Shown here: one piece after another, positions 1 to 8,390 of the stretch
How positions within the stretch are numbered: position 1 is the stretch's first letter
Layout of the letters: each line of letters opens with the position of its first letter
Made by a program: the position numbers and the translations under genes
NCBI GenBank assembly: GCA_900770165.1
Contig: CAAGJJ010000037.1
Location: 9,669 to 73,668 of the forward strand
Reading direction: 5' to 3'
DNA length: 64,000 nt
Origin: Clostridia bacterium
GTDB lineage: Bacteria; Bacillota; Clostridia; Oscillospirales; Acutalibacteraceae
The notes under the pieces: generated by a model
What the model was told of the DNA's origin: nothing
What the model saw: only the letters and a program-made list of their open reading frames with translations
Databases searched by the model: none

Positions 1-1
1 G

Positions 2-2464
2 CCGCAGAAAAGAGTTACTACTTGTCAAAAATGTATTAGAACACCAGATATTGAAAGAGTAGGTATTACAGATAGACATGGCACTTTTTTTGAAATGCTT
101 GGCAACTTTTCATTTGGTGATTACTTTAAAAAAGATGCTATAGCATGGTGCTGGGAATTTTGTGTTGATGTTTTAAAAATGCCTATAGATAGATTATGGA
201 TTTCAATTTATGAAGATGACGATGAAACATTTGACATATGGACTAAAGATATAGGTGTAGATCCATCTCATATTGTTAGACTTGGTAAAGAAGATAATTT
301 CTGGGAACATGGATCAGGACCGTGTGGACCTTGTTCGGAAATATACTTCGATAGAGGCAAGGAATATGGATGTTCTAATGAAAACTGTTCTGTTGGCTGT
401 GAATGCGATAGATATATTGAATTTTGGAATCTAGTTTTTACTCAGTTTAGTAATGATGGAAATGGAAATTATACACCATTACAGCATCCTAATATAGATA
501 CAGGTATGGGACTAGAAAGACTTGCATGTATTATGCAGGGAGTAGATAATTTATTTTTGGTGGATACAGTAAAAGCTATTATAGATAAGGTCTGCAAAAT
601 TGCAGGTGTTAAATATGGTGAAAATAAAAAGCTGGATGTGTCTATAAGAGTTATAACAGACCATATTAGAAGTACTACATTTATGATTGGCGATGGTATT
701 ATGCCATCGAATGAAGGAAGAGGTTATGTACTTAGACGTTTGTTAAGACGTGCAGCAAGACATGGAAAACTTTTAGGAATAAAAGGTACATTTTTAACAG
801 ATATTTGCGATACAGTCATAAAAGAAAATGAAAAATCTTACCCTGAGCTTACAGAAAAAAAAGAGATAATAAAAAAGGTAATTGGTGTTGAGGAAGAAGC
901 CTTCTTTAAAACGCTAGATCAAGGTATGCAGATTTTGACGAATATAATTGATAATGCAGATTTTGATGTACTTTCTGGTGAAGATGCATTTAAGCTAAAT
1001 GATACATTCGGATTTCCTCTTGATTTAACAAAGGAAATAATAGCAGAAAAAGGCATGACCGTAGATGAAGAGAAATTTAAAATTTTGTTATCACAACAAA
1101 AAGAGAGAGCTAGGAATGCTAGAAAAAAGTCCGATACAGATGCTTGGATAAGTAACAATATAGATTTTAACAATATCTTACCCACTGAGTTTTATGGGTA
1201 TAATGATTTATCTATTAATGCTGAAGTTAAAGCGATAGTTAAGAATGGTAAAATAGTGGAATATGCTTCAGAAGGAGATAAAGTAATAGTTGTTCTCGAT
1301 AAAACACCTTTTTATGCAGAAAGCGGAGGACAAGTAGGAGATAGTGGGGAAATAGAAAGCTCTAATGTCAATGTAAGTGTAATAGATACCATAAAAAATT
1401 CTTCTGAAATTTATATGCATAGCTGTATTGTGAATACAGGCATAATATCTTGTGGAGATACAATAAGAGCAAATGTTGACATTTTAAAAAGGCAAGCTAT
1501 TATGAGAAATCATACAGCAGCTCATATGCTCCAGGCAGCACTTAGAGAAGTTTTAGGTACACACGTAGAGCAAGCGGGACAATTAGTAAATGATAAGCAT
1601 TTAAGATTTGACTTTACTCATTTTTCAGCTATGACAGCTGAGCAAATAGAAAAAGTTGAAAATATTGTTAACAGTGCTATATTGAGTTCTAAAAGTGTAG
1701 TTGTTAAAGAAATGCCAATAGTAGAAGCACAAAAGTTAGGGGCTATGGCTCTTTTTGGTGAAAAATATGGTGATGTAGTTAGAGTTGTAAATATAAAGGA
1801 CTTTTCAATTGAATTTTGTGCAGGTACACATGTTGATAATACTTCTAAACTTGGCTTGTTTAAAATAATATCAGAAGGCTCAGTGGCTTCTGGAATAAGG
1901 AGAATAGAGGCAGTAACTGGTGAGGGTGTACTTAATGTAGTTAATTCTTCTTTAACAACAATACGTAATTGTGCAGAAATACTAAAAATAAAAAATCCTA
2001 ATGATATTTTAAATAGATGTATATCTATTAATAATGAATTAAAAGAAAAAGATAAAAAAATAGAGGTTCTTACATCTAAACTTTCTTCTATGAAAGTAGA
2101 TGGAATGTTAGAGGTTTCTAAAATAATAGAGGGAGTTAGGATTGTAACTGCAAATTTTCTAGATGAGGAAATGCATTCTGACGATTTGAGAAAATTATGC
2201 AATAAATTAAAAGACAAAGGACCTAAATGTGTTGCAGTTATAGTATCTAAAAATAAAGGAAAGATTACATTTGCTGTTTCAGTTGGTAAAGAAGCAATTT
2301 TCAAGGGCTTAAATGCAGGCAAAATTATTAAAGAAGTTGCTGAAATAGCAGGAGGAAAAGGCGGAGGTAAACCAGACTTTGCCATGGCTGGGGCTAAAGA
2401 TGAGGCAAAAATATCTGAAGCTTTAGACTCTGTTCAAAATATAGTTCTTAATATGTTAAAATAA
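2..2464 (+). CDS. alaS: Alanine--tRNA ligase (5' end outside window)
   Basis: Charges tRNA-Ala with alanine and edits mischarged Ser/Gly in the cytoplasm. The reading frame is open from base 2, in the segment that precedes the family motif RHGTFFEMLGNFSFGDYF, so the gene starts upstream of the window; 820 residues remain of the usual ~870-880. Seen in order: catalytic core with GPCGPCSEIYFDRG, the editing domain with HTAAH (codon at 1511) and CAGTH (codon at 1817), and the C-terminal C-Ala domain with the glycine-rich AGGKGGGKPDFAMAG. An internal ATG at 95 is not the true start because it would cut into the class II core. It leads a rightward run with hinT 22 bp downstream. Identification is secure. 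Confidence 0.97.
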   Translation, partial: PQKRVTTCQKCIRTPDIERVGITDRHGTFFEMLGNFSFGDYFKKDAIAWCWEFCVDVLKMPIDRLWISIYEDDDETFDIWTKDIGVDPSHIVRLGKEDNFWEHGSGPCGPCSEIYFDRGKEYGCSNENCSVGCECDRYIEFWNLVFTQFSNDGNGNYTPLQHPNIDTGMGLERLACIMQGVDNLFLVDTVKAIIDKVCKIAGVKYGENKKLDVSIRVITDHIRSTTFMIGDGIMPSNEGRGYVLRRLLRRAARHGKLLGIKGTFLTDICDTVIKENEKSYPELTEKKEIIKKVIGVEEEAFFKTLDQGMQILTNIIDNADFDVLSGEDAFKLNDTFGFPLDLTKEIIAEKGMTVDEEKFKILLSQQKERARNARKKSDTDAWISNNIDFNNILPTEFYGYNDLSINAEVKAIVKNGKIVEYASEGDKVIVVLDKTPFYAESGGQVGDSGEIESSNVNVSVIDTIKNSSEIYMHSCIVNTGIISCGDTIRANVDILKRQAIMRNHTAAHMLQAALREVLGTHVEQAGQLVNDKHLRFDFTHFSAMTAEQIEKVENIVNSAILSSKSVVVKEMPIVEAQKLGAMALFGEKYGDVVRVVNIKDFSIEFCAGTHVDNTSKLGLFKIISEGSVASGIRRIEAVTGEGVLNVVNSSLTTIRNCAEILKIKNPNDILNRCISINNELKEKDKKIEVLTSKLSSMKVDGMLEVSKIIEGVRIVTANFLDEEMHSDDLRKLCNKLKDKGPKCVAVIVSKNKGKITFAVSVGKEAIFKGLNAGKIIKEVAEIAGGKGGGKPDFAMAGAKDEAKISEALDSVQNIVLNMLK

Positions 2465-2486
2465 CATTTAAAAACTGGAGGAAAAT

Positions 2487-2825
2487 ATGGATTGTATTTT
2501 TTGTAAGATTATTAACTCTCAAATACCTTGTAACAAAGTTTATGAGGATGATAAAGTGTTGGCATTTTATGATTTAGAGCCACAAGCGCCAAAACATGTT
2601 TTGGTAATTCCCAAAGAACATATATCTTCCTTAAATGATGTGAATTCTGAAAATAGCTCCATAATTTCACATATTTTTGAAGTGATAAAAATAATTGCAG
2701 AAAAGTTGGAACTTTCAAATGGTTATAGGGTTGTAACGAACTGTGGTGAAGATGGAGGACAAACGGTTGGGCATATTCATTTTCATGTTTTAGGAGGAAG
2801 ATCTATGGAGTGGCCTCCAGGTTGA
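2487..2825 (+). CDS. hinT: HIT family (histidine triad) nucleotide hydrolase
   Basis: A 112-residue HIT/HINT protein, the normal family length. It starts with CIFCKI, typical of HinT, and ends with the triad GHIHFHVLGG close to the C-terminus, where the histidines bind the phosphate and form the nucleotidyl intermediate. Known members hydrolyse purine nucleoside phosphoramidates and aminoacyl-AMP; the latter fits its place directly behind alaS, although the link is inference. The start has a good ribosome site (CTGGAGG about 7 bases upstream). The spacing of 22 bp suggests co-transcription with alaS. Confidence 0.93.
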   Translation: MDCIFCKIINSQIPCNKVYEDDKVLAFYDLEPQAPKHVLVIPKEHISSLNDVNSENSSIISHIFEVIKIIAEKLELSNGYRVVTNCGEDGGQTVGHIHFHVLGGRSMEWPPG

Positions 2826-2879
2826 TAATTATATTTTATTTTTGTAAATAAAGCATATGTGAAAGGTAGTGTTAAAAAA

Positions 2880-3419
2880 ATGAGTGAGGTTTATAATATT
2901 AATGTTGCAGGATGTGAGAGGGATCTACCAATATGTAATGCAGGGGAACATTTAGATATAGCAGCATTTATTATGTTTGGCGATGTTGAGTTAACAGTTA
3001 AAGCTGCAGAGGCAATATTGAAAAAATGTCCTGAATATGATGTGCTTATTACAGCGGAAGCAAAGGGTATTCCGCTATGTTATGAAATGGCAAGGCAGTC
3101 AGGAAAGAAATATATAGTTGCAAGAAAAAGCGAAAAACTTTATATGAGAAATCCTATTCATGTTGAAGTTAAATCTATAACTACAGTTAGGCTTCAAAAT
3201 TTATATCTTTCTCAAGAGGATTATGAATATTTAAAAGATAAAAAGGTTTTAATTGTTGATGATGTAATAAGTACAGGTGAATCGCTTACAGCTATTGAAA
3301 CATTGGTTAAAAAAGCCGGAGGTAATATTGTAGGTAAAACTTGTGTTTTAGCCGAAGGCGATGCTGCAAAGAGAGATGATATTATTTTCTTAGAACCTCT
3401 TCCTTTATTCAAAAAATAA
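2880..3419 (+). CDS. Adenine phosphoribosyltransferase-like protein
   Basis: A type I phosphoribosyltransferase of 179 residues. The PRPP-binding loop is VLIVDDVISTGES, followed by GGNIVG and a C-terminal hydrophobic hood. The N-terminal half carries AEAKGIPLCYEMARQSGKKY, as in adenine/xanthine PRTases (Apt/Xpt family). It would make a purine nucleotide from base and PRPP for salvage, or act as a PurR-like sensor without the DNA-binding domain; substrate cannot be read from sequence. I chose ATG 2880 because AAAGGTAG lies 10-11 bases upstream; an in-frame GTG at 2859 adds seven residues with no ribosome site. It sits between hinT and comEC. Confidence 0.8.
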   Translation: MSEVYNINVAGCERDLPICNAGEHLDIAAFIMFGDVELTVKAAEAILKKCPEYDVLITAEAKGIPLCYEMARQSGKKYIVARKSEKLYMRNPIHVEVKSITTVRLQNLYLSQEDYEYLKDKKVLIVDDVISTGESLTAIETLVKKAGGNIVGKTCVLAEGDAAKRDDIIFLEPLPLFKK

Positions 3420-3477
3420 TATAAAAATATATCTTACTAAAATGATGCTGTAATTTTGCAGGAAAAGGAGAATTTAT

Positions 3478-5718
3478 ATGGTGAGGTCTTTTGCGTTAAT
3501 TGGATTTTCTTATTTAATTGCGCTTATGGCCTCTGTATATTTTGGGGCAACGGTGGCTATCAAACTGTCGATAGTTTTCCTTTGCCTTTTTATAATTTCA
3601 TTATTTTTTAGAAAATGCAGAAGCAAAAAAGTTATTCCAATTGTACTTATAACGATGTCAATTGCATTTATAAATTATGGCATTTCTTATATTTATAAAG
3701 TTGTACCTATTGAGAAACTTGATAAGACTACAGTAAACATTTCTGGTGTAATTTGCGATACACCTTATAAATCTTATAATAAATATTATTACATATTAAA
3801 AACTGATAGCGTTGGGTTAGATGGTGCTCCGCAAAATATTAAGATAAGAGTTTCATCAAATACATCATTAGATGCAGATATATATGACAAAGTTACAGCA
3901 CAAGTAAATATGTTTTTACCAAATGATAATAATGGATTTTCATCTAAAGCGTATTATGCATCTAAAAATATTCATATGTTTGCATATTTTAATAATTATG
4001 AGTCTGTTAAAATAGATGAAAATAGTAATAAATCTATAAACTATTATATACTTAAGTTTAGATCAGAATTAATATCGAGAATTAAAATATTATTAGGCCA
4101 AGAAGAATCATCAATAGCAATAGGGATGCTGTTAGGTTATAAATTTGATATTAATAGCGATGTAAAGACAGATTTTAATCGTGTGGGTATATCCCATTTA
4201 TTAGCAGTGTCAGGCTATCATATGGCCGTTATAGTTAGTTTTATGTTTACGCTATTTGGTTTTCTGAAGTGCCCTAAAAAACTTTCGAATGTGTTAACTA
4301 TATTTGTAGTTATATTATTTATGGCATTAACAGGTTTTTCTTCATCAATCGTAAGATCTGGTATAATGTATATTGTATATTTATTTGGAAGTATTATAAG
4401 CCGAAGAACAGATTCTTTAAATTCGCTTGGCCTGGCAACGTTTTTAATTTGTGTACTAAATCCATTTTCAGCAGGAGATATAGGACTTTTGTTATCTGTT
4501 TCTGCAACGCTTGGAATAATTATATTATCTCCGATAATTTCATTATGGTTCAAAAATAAAATAACTAATGTAACGTTTGGGAAAAGTTATTTGTATTTAA
4601 TTATTGATATCCTGGCAGTTACTTTATCTGCAAATTTATTTACTATGCCAATAACTATGTTATCTTTTAAATATTTTTATATAATATCTCCGTTAGCAAA
4701 TATTTTAATTATATTTGCATTTTCTGCAATGATGTTTTGCTTAATAATAGCTATTGTCTTGTCTTATTTAGGATTTTTAAGTATAATGGCTATACCATTT
4801 TCAATTGCATCAACACTGTTGATAAAATATGTGGTTACTTGTGCTAAGGTCCTTGCAGATTTACCATATGCTTATTTATCAGCAAATTATAAATTTTTAC
4901 TGTTGTGGTTAGCGGGTACTTTTCTATTATTAGCAGTGGCAATTTTTCTTAGAAAAGATTTGAAATTAATTAAGATTACAGCTATCCTTTCTGTAATGAT
5001 ATTAATGATTGGTACTTTGTCATATCAAATTCTAAAAAGGAACATTACAACTGTTGCAATTCTTAATACAGGCACAGGAATTTCAGCAGTAGCTTCTAAA
5101 AATGGACATGCAGCAGTGATATCATGTGGTGGGGAGGATTTCTATTCTGATAGTATTTATGAGTATTTAGAATCTAGAAATATAAAGAAATTAGACTTCG
5201 TTTTAGCGTCAGATGATAATTCTAAAACATCTGGGTTTATTGAAAATATTATTAATAAGTATAATCCTGCATCTGTTGTAGTTCATGATAAAGTTTTAGA
5301 TGATAATAAAGAGCTATTTAAAAGCAAACTGAATTCTAGAAATAATTTAATAACTTTTGAGACTTCTGCTGATGTTGACATTTGGAATAATATTAGTATT
5401 TCTGCTATTAACGAAAGTAGTGAAAGCTTTATATATTTAACTGTTAATGATGTCAAATTTCTATTTTGTCCATCTGGAGGAGATGCATATAATTTGCCAA
5501 TTGATTGGAAAACACCGGCATTTGCTATTTATGGAAATATTCCAGATAATGATAATATGATTAAATCAAATTATATTATATTAACAATGAGCAAAGATGA
5601 TTTGAAGGGAAAAACAAAGCCTGTAGTTGTTAACAATAAAAATGTTTTTACTACATCAATGAATGATATGATTTTAATAGATTGCATAGGAAATAATGAA
5701 ATAAGTATACATAGATAA
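3478..5718 (+). CDS. comEC: ComEC/Rec2 competence channel with degenerate metallo-beta-lactamase domain
   Basis: Integral membrane channel of the DNA-uptake machinery, 746 residues. Seen: two N-terminal membrane segments, an OB-fold-like extracytoplasmic region, then the Competence domain with GISHLLAVSGYHMAVI and about eight further membrane helices up to residue ~515. The last ~220 residues match the position of the ComEC metallo-beta-lactamase domain, but where the family has HxHxDH this protein reads LASDDNSKTSG (about residues 576-586), so the metal site is lost. The ribosome site GGAAAAGGAG ends 7 bases before ATG 3478. holA follows 26 bp downstream, a common clostridial order. A stand-alone intact metallo-beta-lactamase gene lies at 7445-8380 on the opposite strand. 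Confidence 0.9.
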   Translation: MVRSFALIGFSYLIALMASVYFGATVAIKLSIVFLCLFIISLFFRKCRSKKVIPIVLITMSIAFINYGISYIYKVVPIEKLDKTTVNISGVICDTPYKSYNKYYYILKTDSVGLDGAPQNIKIRVSSNTSLDADIYDKVTAQVNMFLPNDNNGFSSKAYYASKNIHMFAYFNNYESVKIDENSNKSINYYILKFRSELISRIKILLGQEESSIAIGMLLGYKFDINSDVKTDFNRVGISHLLAVSGYHMAVIVSFMFTLFGFLKCPKKLSNVLTIFVVILFMALTGFSSSIVRSGIMYIVYLFGSIISRRTDSLNSLGLATFLICVLNPFSAGDIGLLLSVSATLGIIILSPIISLWFKNKITNVTFGKSYLYLIIDILAVTLSANLFTMPITMLSFKYFYIISPLANILIIFAFSAMMFCLIIAIVLSYLGFLSIMAIPFSIASTLLIKYVVTCAKVLADLPYAYLSANYKFLLLWLAGTFLLLAVAIFLRKDLKLIKITAILSVMILMIGTLSYQILKRNITTVAILNTGTGISAVASKNGHAAVISCGGEDFYSDSIYEYLESRNIKKLDFVLASDDNSKTSGFIENIINKYNPASVVVHDKVLDDNKELFKSKLNSRNNLITFETSADVDIWNNISISAINESSESFIYLTVNDVKFLFCPSGGDAYNLPIDWKTPAFAIYGNIPDNDNMIKSNYIILTMSKDDLKGKTKPVVVNNKNVFTTSMNDMILIDCIGNNEISIHR

Positions 5719-5744
5719 TTATATATTTCTTTAGAGGTGGGGTA

Positions 5745-6779
5745 ATGTCTAAAATTACAGAAAATGAATTAAAAAAGAAAATTGGAGATCAAAATTTTTC
5801 TGGATTTTACCTTTTATATGGTGATGAAAAGTATTTGGTGAGTTATTATACAAAAAAAATTGTTGAATCAATTGTAGGTACTAAGTATAATGATTTTAAT
5901 TTTCAAGTTTTCAATAAAGATAAGATTGATATAAATGATATTTTGTCATCTGTAGAATCAGTACCACTTATGTCAAATAAAAAATGTGTATTAATAAACG
6001 ATTTAGATTTATCGTTGCTAAATGATAATGACAGAAATAGTTTTATTAAATTAATTTCAGATTTGCCTGAGACAACTGTATTAATTATGAGTTATCCAAC
6101 ACTTGAAATTGATTTGAAAAAAAATACTAAATGGAAGAAATTTATTTCTAGTGCTGATGAGTTTGGAACAATTTTGGAGTTTGAAAAGAGAGGATTACAA
6201 GCTTTAGAAAGGCAGCTAGTTAGTTGGGCTAAAAAAAGAGGAACTGTTTTATCGTTGATTAATGCTTCTAAGATAATAATGTTGTGTGGTGACGATCTTC
6301 ATACATTAAGCTTAGAGATTGAAAAATTGTGTGCATATGTAGACTATAAAGAAATAACTGAAGATGATATTGAAACTATTGTTGCTAAAAATTTGGAAAC
6401 TACTGTATTTGCATTGTCTAATGCTTTAGCGAGAAGAGATTATGAAAAGGCTTTTAGACAATTAGATCTACTTTTTTATCAAAGAGAGGAACCTATATCG
6501 GTATTAGCTGTTTTATCTTCTGTGTTTATAGATATGTACAGGGTACGTGTGTCTTTAGAGAGCGGTAAAGATCCTTGTGAATTAACTAAGTATTTTGACT
6601 ATAAAAATAAAGCATTTAAATTGAAAAATGCGCAAAGAGATAGTAAAAAAATTACTACCGATAATATTAAAAAATGTCTTAATATTTTATCTGAAATAGA
6701 TATGTTATTAAAAAACACAAGAGCTGACAAAAGAGTAGTTATGGAAGAATTAATTTCGAAAATTATGTTAACATTATAA
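5745..6779 (+). CDS. holA: DNA polymerase III subunit delta
   Basis: Clamp-loader subunit that opens the beta sliding clamp, cytoplasmic, 344 residues (family 330-345). The N-terminus FSGFYLLYGDEKYLVSYY and the layout of an AAA-like domain lacking a Walker A, followed by helical collar segments, match HolA. It is generally the gene after comEC in Firmicutes, as here. The start ATG 5745 follows AGAGGTGGGG. Weak sequence conservation is normal for this family; the neighbourhood supports the call. Confidence 0.9.
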   Translation: MSKITENELKKKIGDQNFSGFYLLYGDEKYLVSYYTKKIVESIVGTKYNDFNFQVFNKDKIDINDILSSVESVPLMSNKKCVLINDLDLSLLNDNDRNSFIKLISDLPETTVLIMSYPTLEIDLKKNTKWKKFISSADEFGTILEFEKRGLQALERQLVSWAKKRGTVLSLINASKIIMLCGDDLHTLSLEIEKLCAYVDYKEITEDDIETIVAKNLETTVFALSNALARRDYEKAFRQLDLLFYQREEPISVLAVLSSVFIDMYRVRVSLESGKDPCELTKYFDYKNKAFKLKNAQRDSKKITTDNIKKCLNILSEIDMLLKNTRADKRVVMEELISKIMLTL

Positions 6780-6794
6780 AATGAGGAGATTTTG

Positions 6795-7400
6795 TTGATT
6801 AAAATAAATGAAGCAATTGTAGTAGAAGGAAAATATGATAAAATTAAATTATCTTCAATTGTAGATGGATTAATTATAGAGACAAATGGATTTCGTATAT
6901 TTAAAGATAAAGAAAAAATTAATTTATTAAGAAATTTAGCGAAAAAAAGAGGAATTTTAATATTTACAGATAGTGATTCTGCTGGCTTTTTAATAAGAAA
7001 TTATATTAGTTCTATAATACCTAAAGAAAATATTAAGCATGCATATATTCCAGATATATATGGAAAAGAAAAAAGAAAGTATAATTACTCTAAGGAAGGC
7101 AAATTAGGAGTAGAGGGTATACCCAAAAAGATTATAGAAAAATCATTAAAAGATGCGGGTGTAATATTTAAAGAAACTGAATTAGTAAAAAAAAATAAAC
7201 GGGAAATTACAAAAATTGATTTATATGATTATGGATTATCCGGCAGAGACAATAGTTCTGAGCTAAGAAAAGCTTTTTTAAAACAACTTAATCTTCCAGA
7301 GCATTTATCAGTTAATTCTTTGGTTAAGGTTTTGAATTGTTCTTTAACATATGAAGAATTTGAAATAGAGATAAAAAAATTATTAAAGTTATATTTATAA
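6795..7400 (+). CDS. rnmV: Ribonuclease M5-like Toprim protein
   Basis: A Toprim-fold nuclease of 201 residues. Seen: the Toprim glutamate motif VVEGKYDK at the N-terminus, IETNGF, and the aspartate motif ILIFTDSDSAGFLIRNYI, followed by KHAYIP and GVEGIPKKII, all in the order of RNase M5. RNase M5 trims both ends of 5S rRNA precursor bound to L18. The C-terminal domain (DUF4093-like) is present. Starts at TTG: GAGGAG at 6783-6788 lies 6 bases before TTG 6795 and only 3 before TTG 6792, so I prefer 6795. Last gene of the rightward run; a perfect bidirectional terminator follows within 6 bp. Confidence 0.82.
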   Translation: MIKINEAIVVEGKYDKIKLSSIVDGLIIETNGFRIFKDKEKINLLRNLAKKRGILIFTDSDSAGFLIRNYISSIIPKENIKHAYIPDIYGKEKRKYNYSKEGKLGVEGIPKKIIEKSLKDAGVIFKETELVKKNKREITKIDLYDYGLSGRDNSSELRKAFLKQLNLPEHLSVNSLVKVLNCSLTYEEFEIEIKKLLKLYL

Positions 7401-7405
7401 ATTTG

Positions 7406-7443
7406 CAAAAGGATCCAGGAGTATATATTCCTGGATCCTTTTG
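7406..7443. terminator. Bidirectional intrinsic terminator
   Basis: A 16-base arm CAAAAGGATCCAGGAG pairs with TTCCTGGATCCTTTTG across a six-base loop, with one G-T pair. A-rich and T-rich flanks serve both strands. It separates the convergent rnmV-like gene and the metallo-beta-lactamase gene. Confidence 0.9.
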
Positions 7444-7444
7444 T

Positions 7445-8380
7445 TTATTTTTCTGTAAATACATTTATATTATCTCCATCTGAAGTAAATATAATAGTAC
7501 CACTTTTATCTGTGCGATAAGTTTTTATATTATTATTTTTTAAGCGATTTATTATAGAGTCTTTTGGTAAATTATTGCTATCTGGTCCTACAGATATTAC
7601 AGAATATTCCGGGTTTACTGCGTTTAAAAATTTTTGAGTTGTTGATGTTTTACTGCCATGATGTCCAACTTTTAAAACTGTAGATTTTAAATTTGCACCA
7701 GATGATATTAAATCGGTTTCTGCTTCTTTTTCTGCATCTCCTACAAATAAAAAGCTAGTATTTTTGTAAGCTAATTTTGCAATTACAGAATTATTATTTA
7801 AATTGTCATATTCTTTAATTGGGCCTAATATATCAATATTTATTTCACCTATTTTAAAATTATCTCCAACTACAGGACTTTCAACTGTTATATTATTATC
7901 TTTAAGTGAATTAATCATTGAATTATACGTTTTAGTTGTAGGAATAATAGTTTCAGACAATTTTGGCATAATAAATCTATTAATAGAGAATGTATTAATT
8001 ATATTATCCATGCCCGCAATATGATCTTTATGAGGATGAGTTGCAATAATTAAGTCAAATTGTTGTATTTTGTTATTATTGAGATATTGAATTACTTGAT
8101 CTTTTGTGTCAGTGTCACCTGAATCGATTAAAATATTCTTATCGTTAGATTTTATATATATTGCATCAGCTTTACCAACATTCAGTATATGGACAGATAA
8201 AGGATAATCTTCATAATTTACATCAACAGTGCCTTTTGATATATTTAAGTAATTGTAAATTTTATTCCATGTTGGAATATTAAGATTATTTGAGTAAGAA
8301 AGTATTATGGTGCCACAAATTAATAGTATTGAAATTGATATAATAAGTTTTTTATGCCTAAACCTTTTCTTTTTTGCCAT
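7445..8380 (-). CDS. ComEC/Rec2-type metallo-beta-lactamase fold hydrolase, membrane-anchored
   Basis: A 311-residue protein with a basic N-terminus and one membrane segment (about residues 11-30), then an extracytoplasmic metallo-beta-lactamase domain. Metal-binding motifs are intact: HPHKDHIAGM and later VGDAEKEAE and KVGHHGSKTS. This arrangement is the ComEC C-terminal nuclease-like domain as a separate secreted or tethered protein. Known relatives are annotated as ComEC/Rec2 family competence proteins, with function rarely tested. It follows ftsK by 10 bp on the same strand, so it is probably co-transcribed. Because the local ComEC has lost its own motif, this protein may supply the missing activity (inference). 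Confidence 0.85.
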   Translation of the reverse strand: MAKKKRFRHKKLIISISILLICGTIILSYSNNLNIPTWNKIYNYLNISKGTVDVNYEDYPLSVHILNVGKADAIYIKSNDKNILIDSGDTDTKDQVIQYLNNNKIQQFDLIIATHPHKDHIAGMDNIINTFSINRFIMPKLSETIIPTTKTYNSMINSLKDNNITVESPVVGDNFKIGEINIDILGPIKEYDNLNNNSVIAKLAYKNTSFLFVGDAEKEAETDLISSGANLKSTVLKVGHHGSKTSTTQKFLNAVNPEYSVISVGPDSNNLPKDSIINRLKNNNIKTYRTDKSGTIIFTSDGDNINVFTEK

Positions 8381-8390
8381 ATAGTTGCCT

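Noticed and set aside
1618..2385. Long minus-strand frame opposite alaS (255 codons)
   Set aside because: Shadow of alaS; composition and lack of ribosome site or family features argue against a gene.
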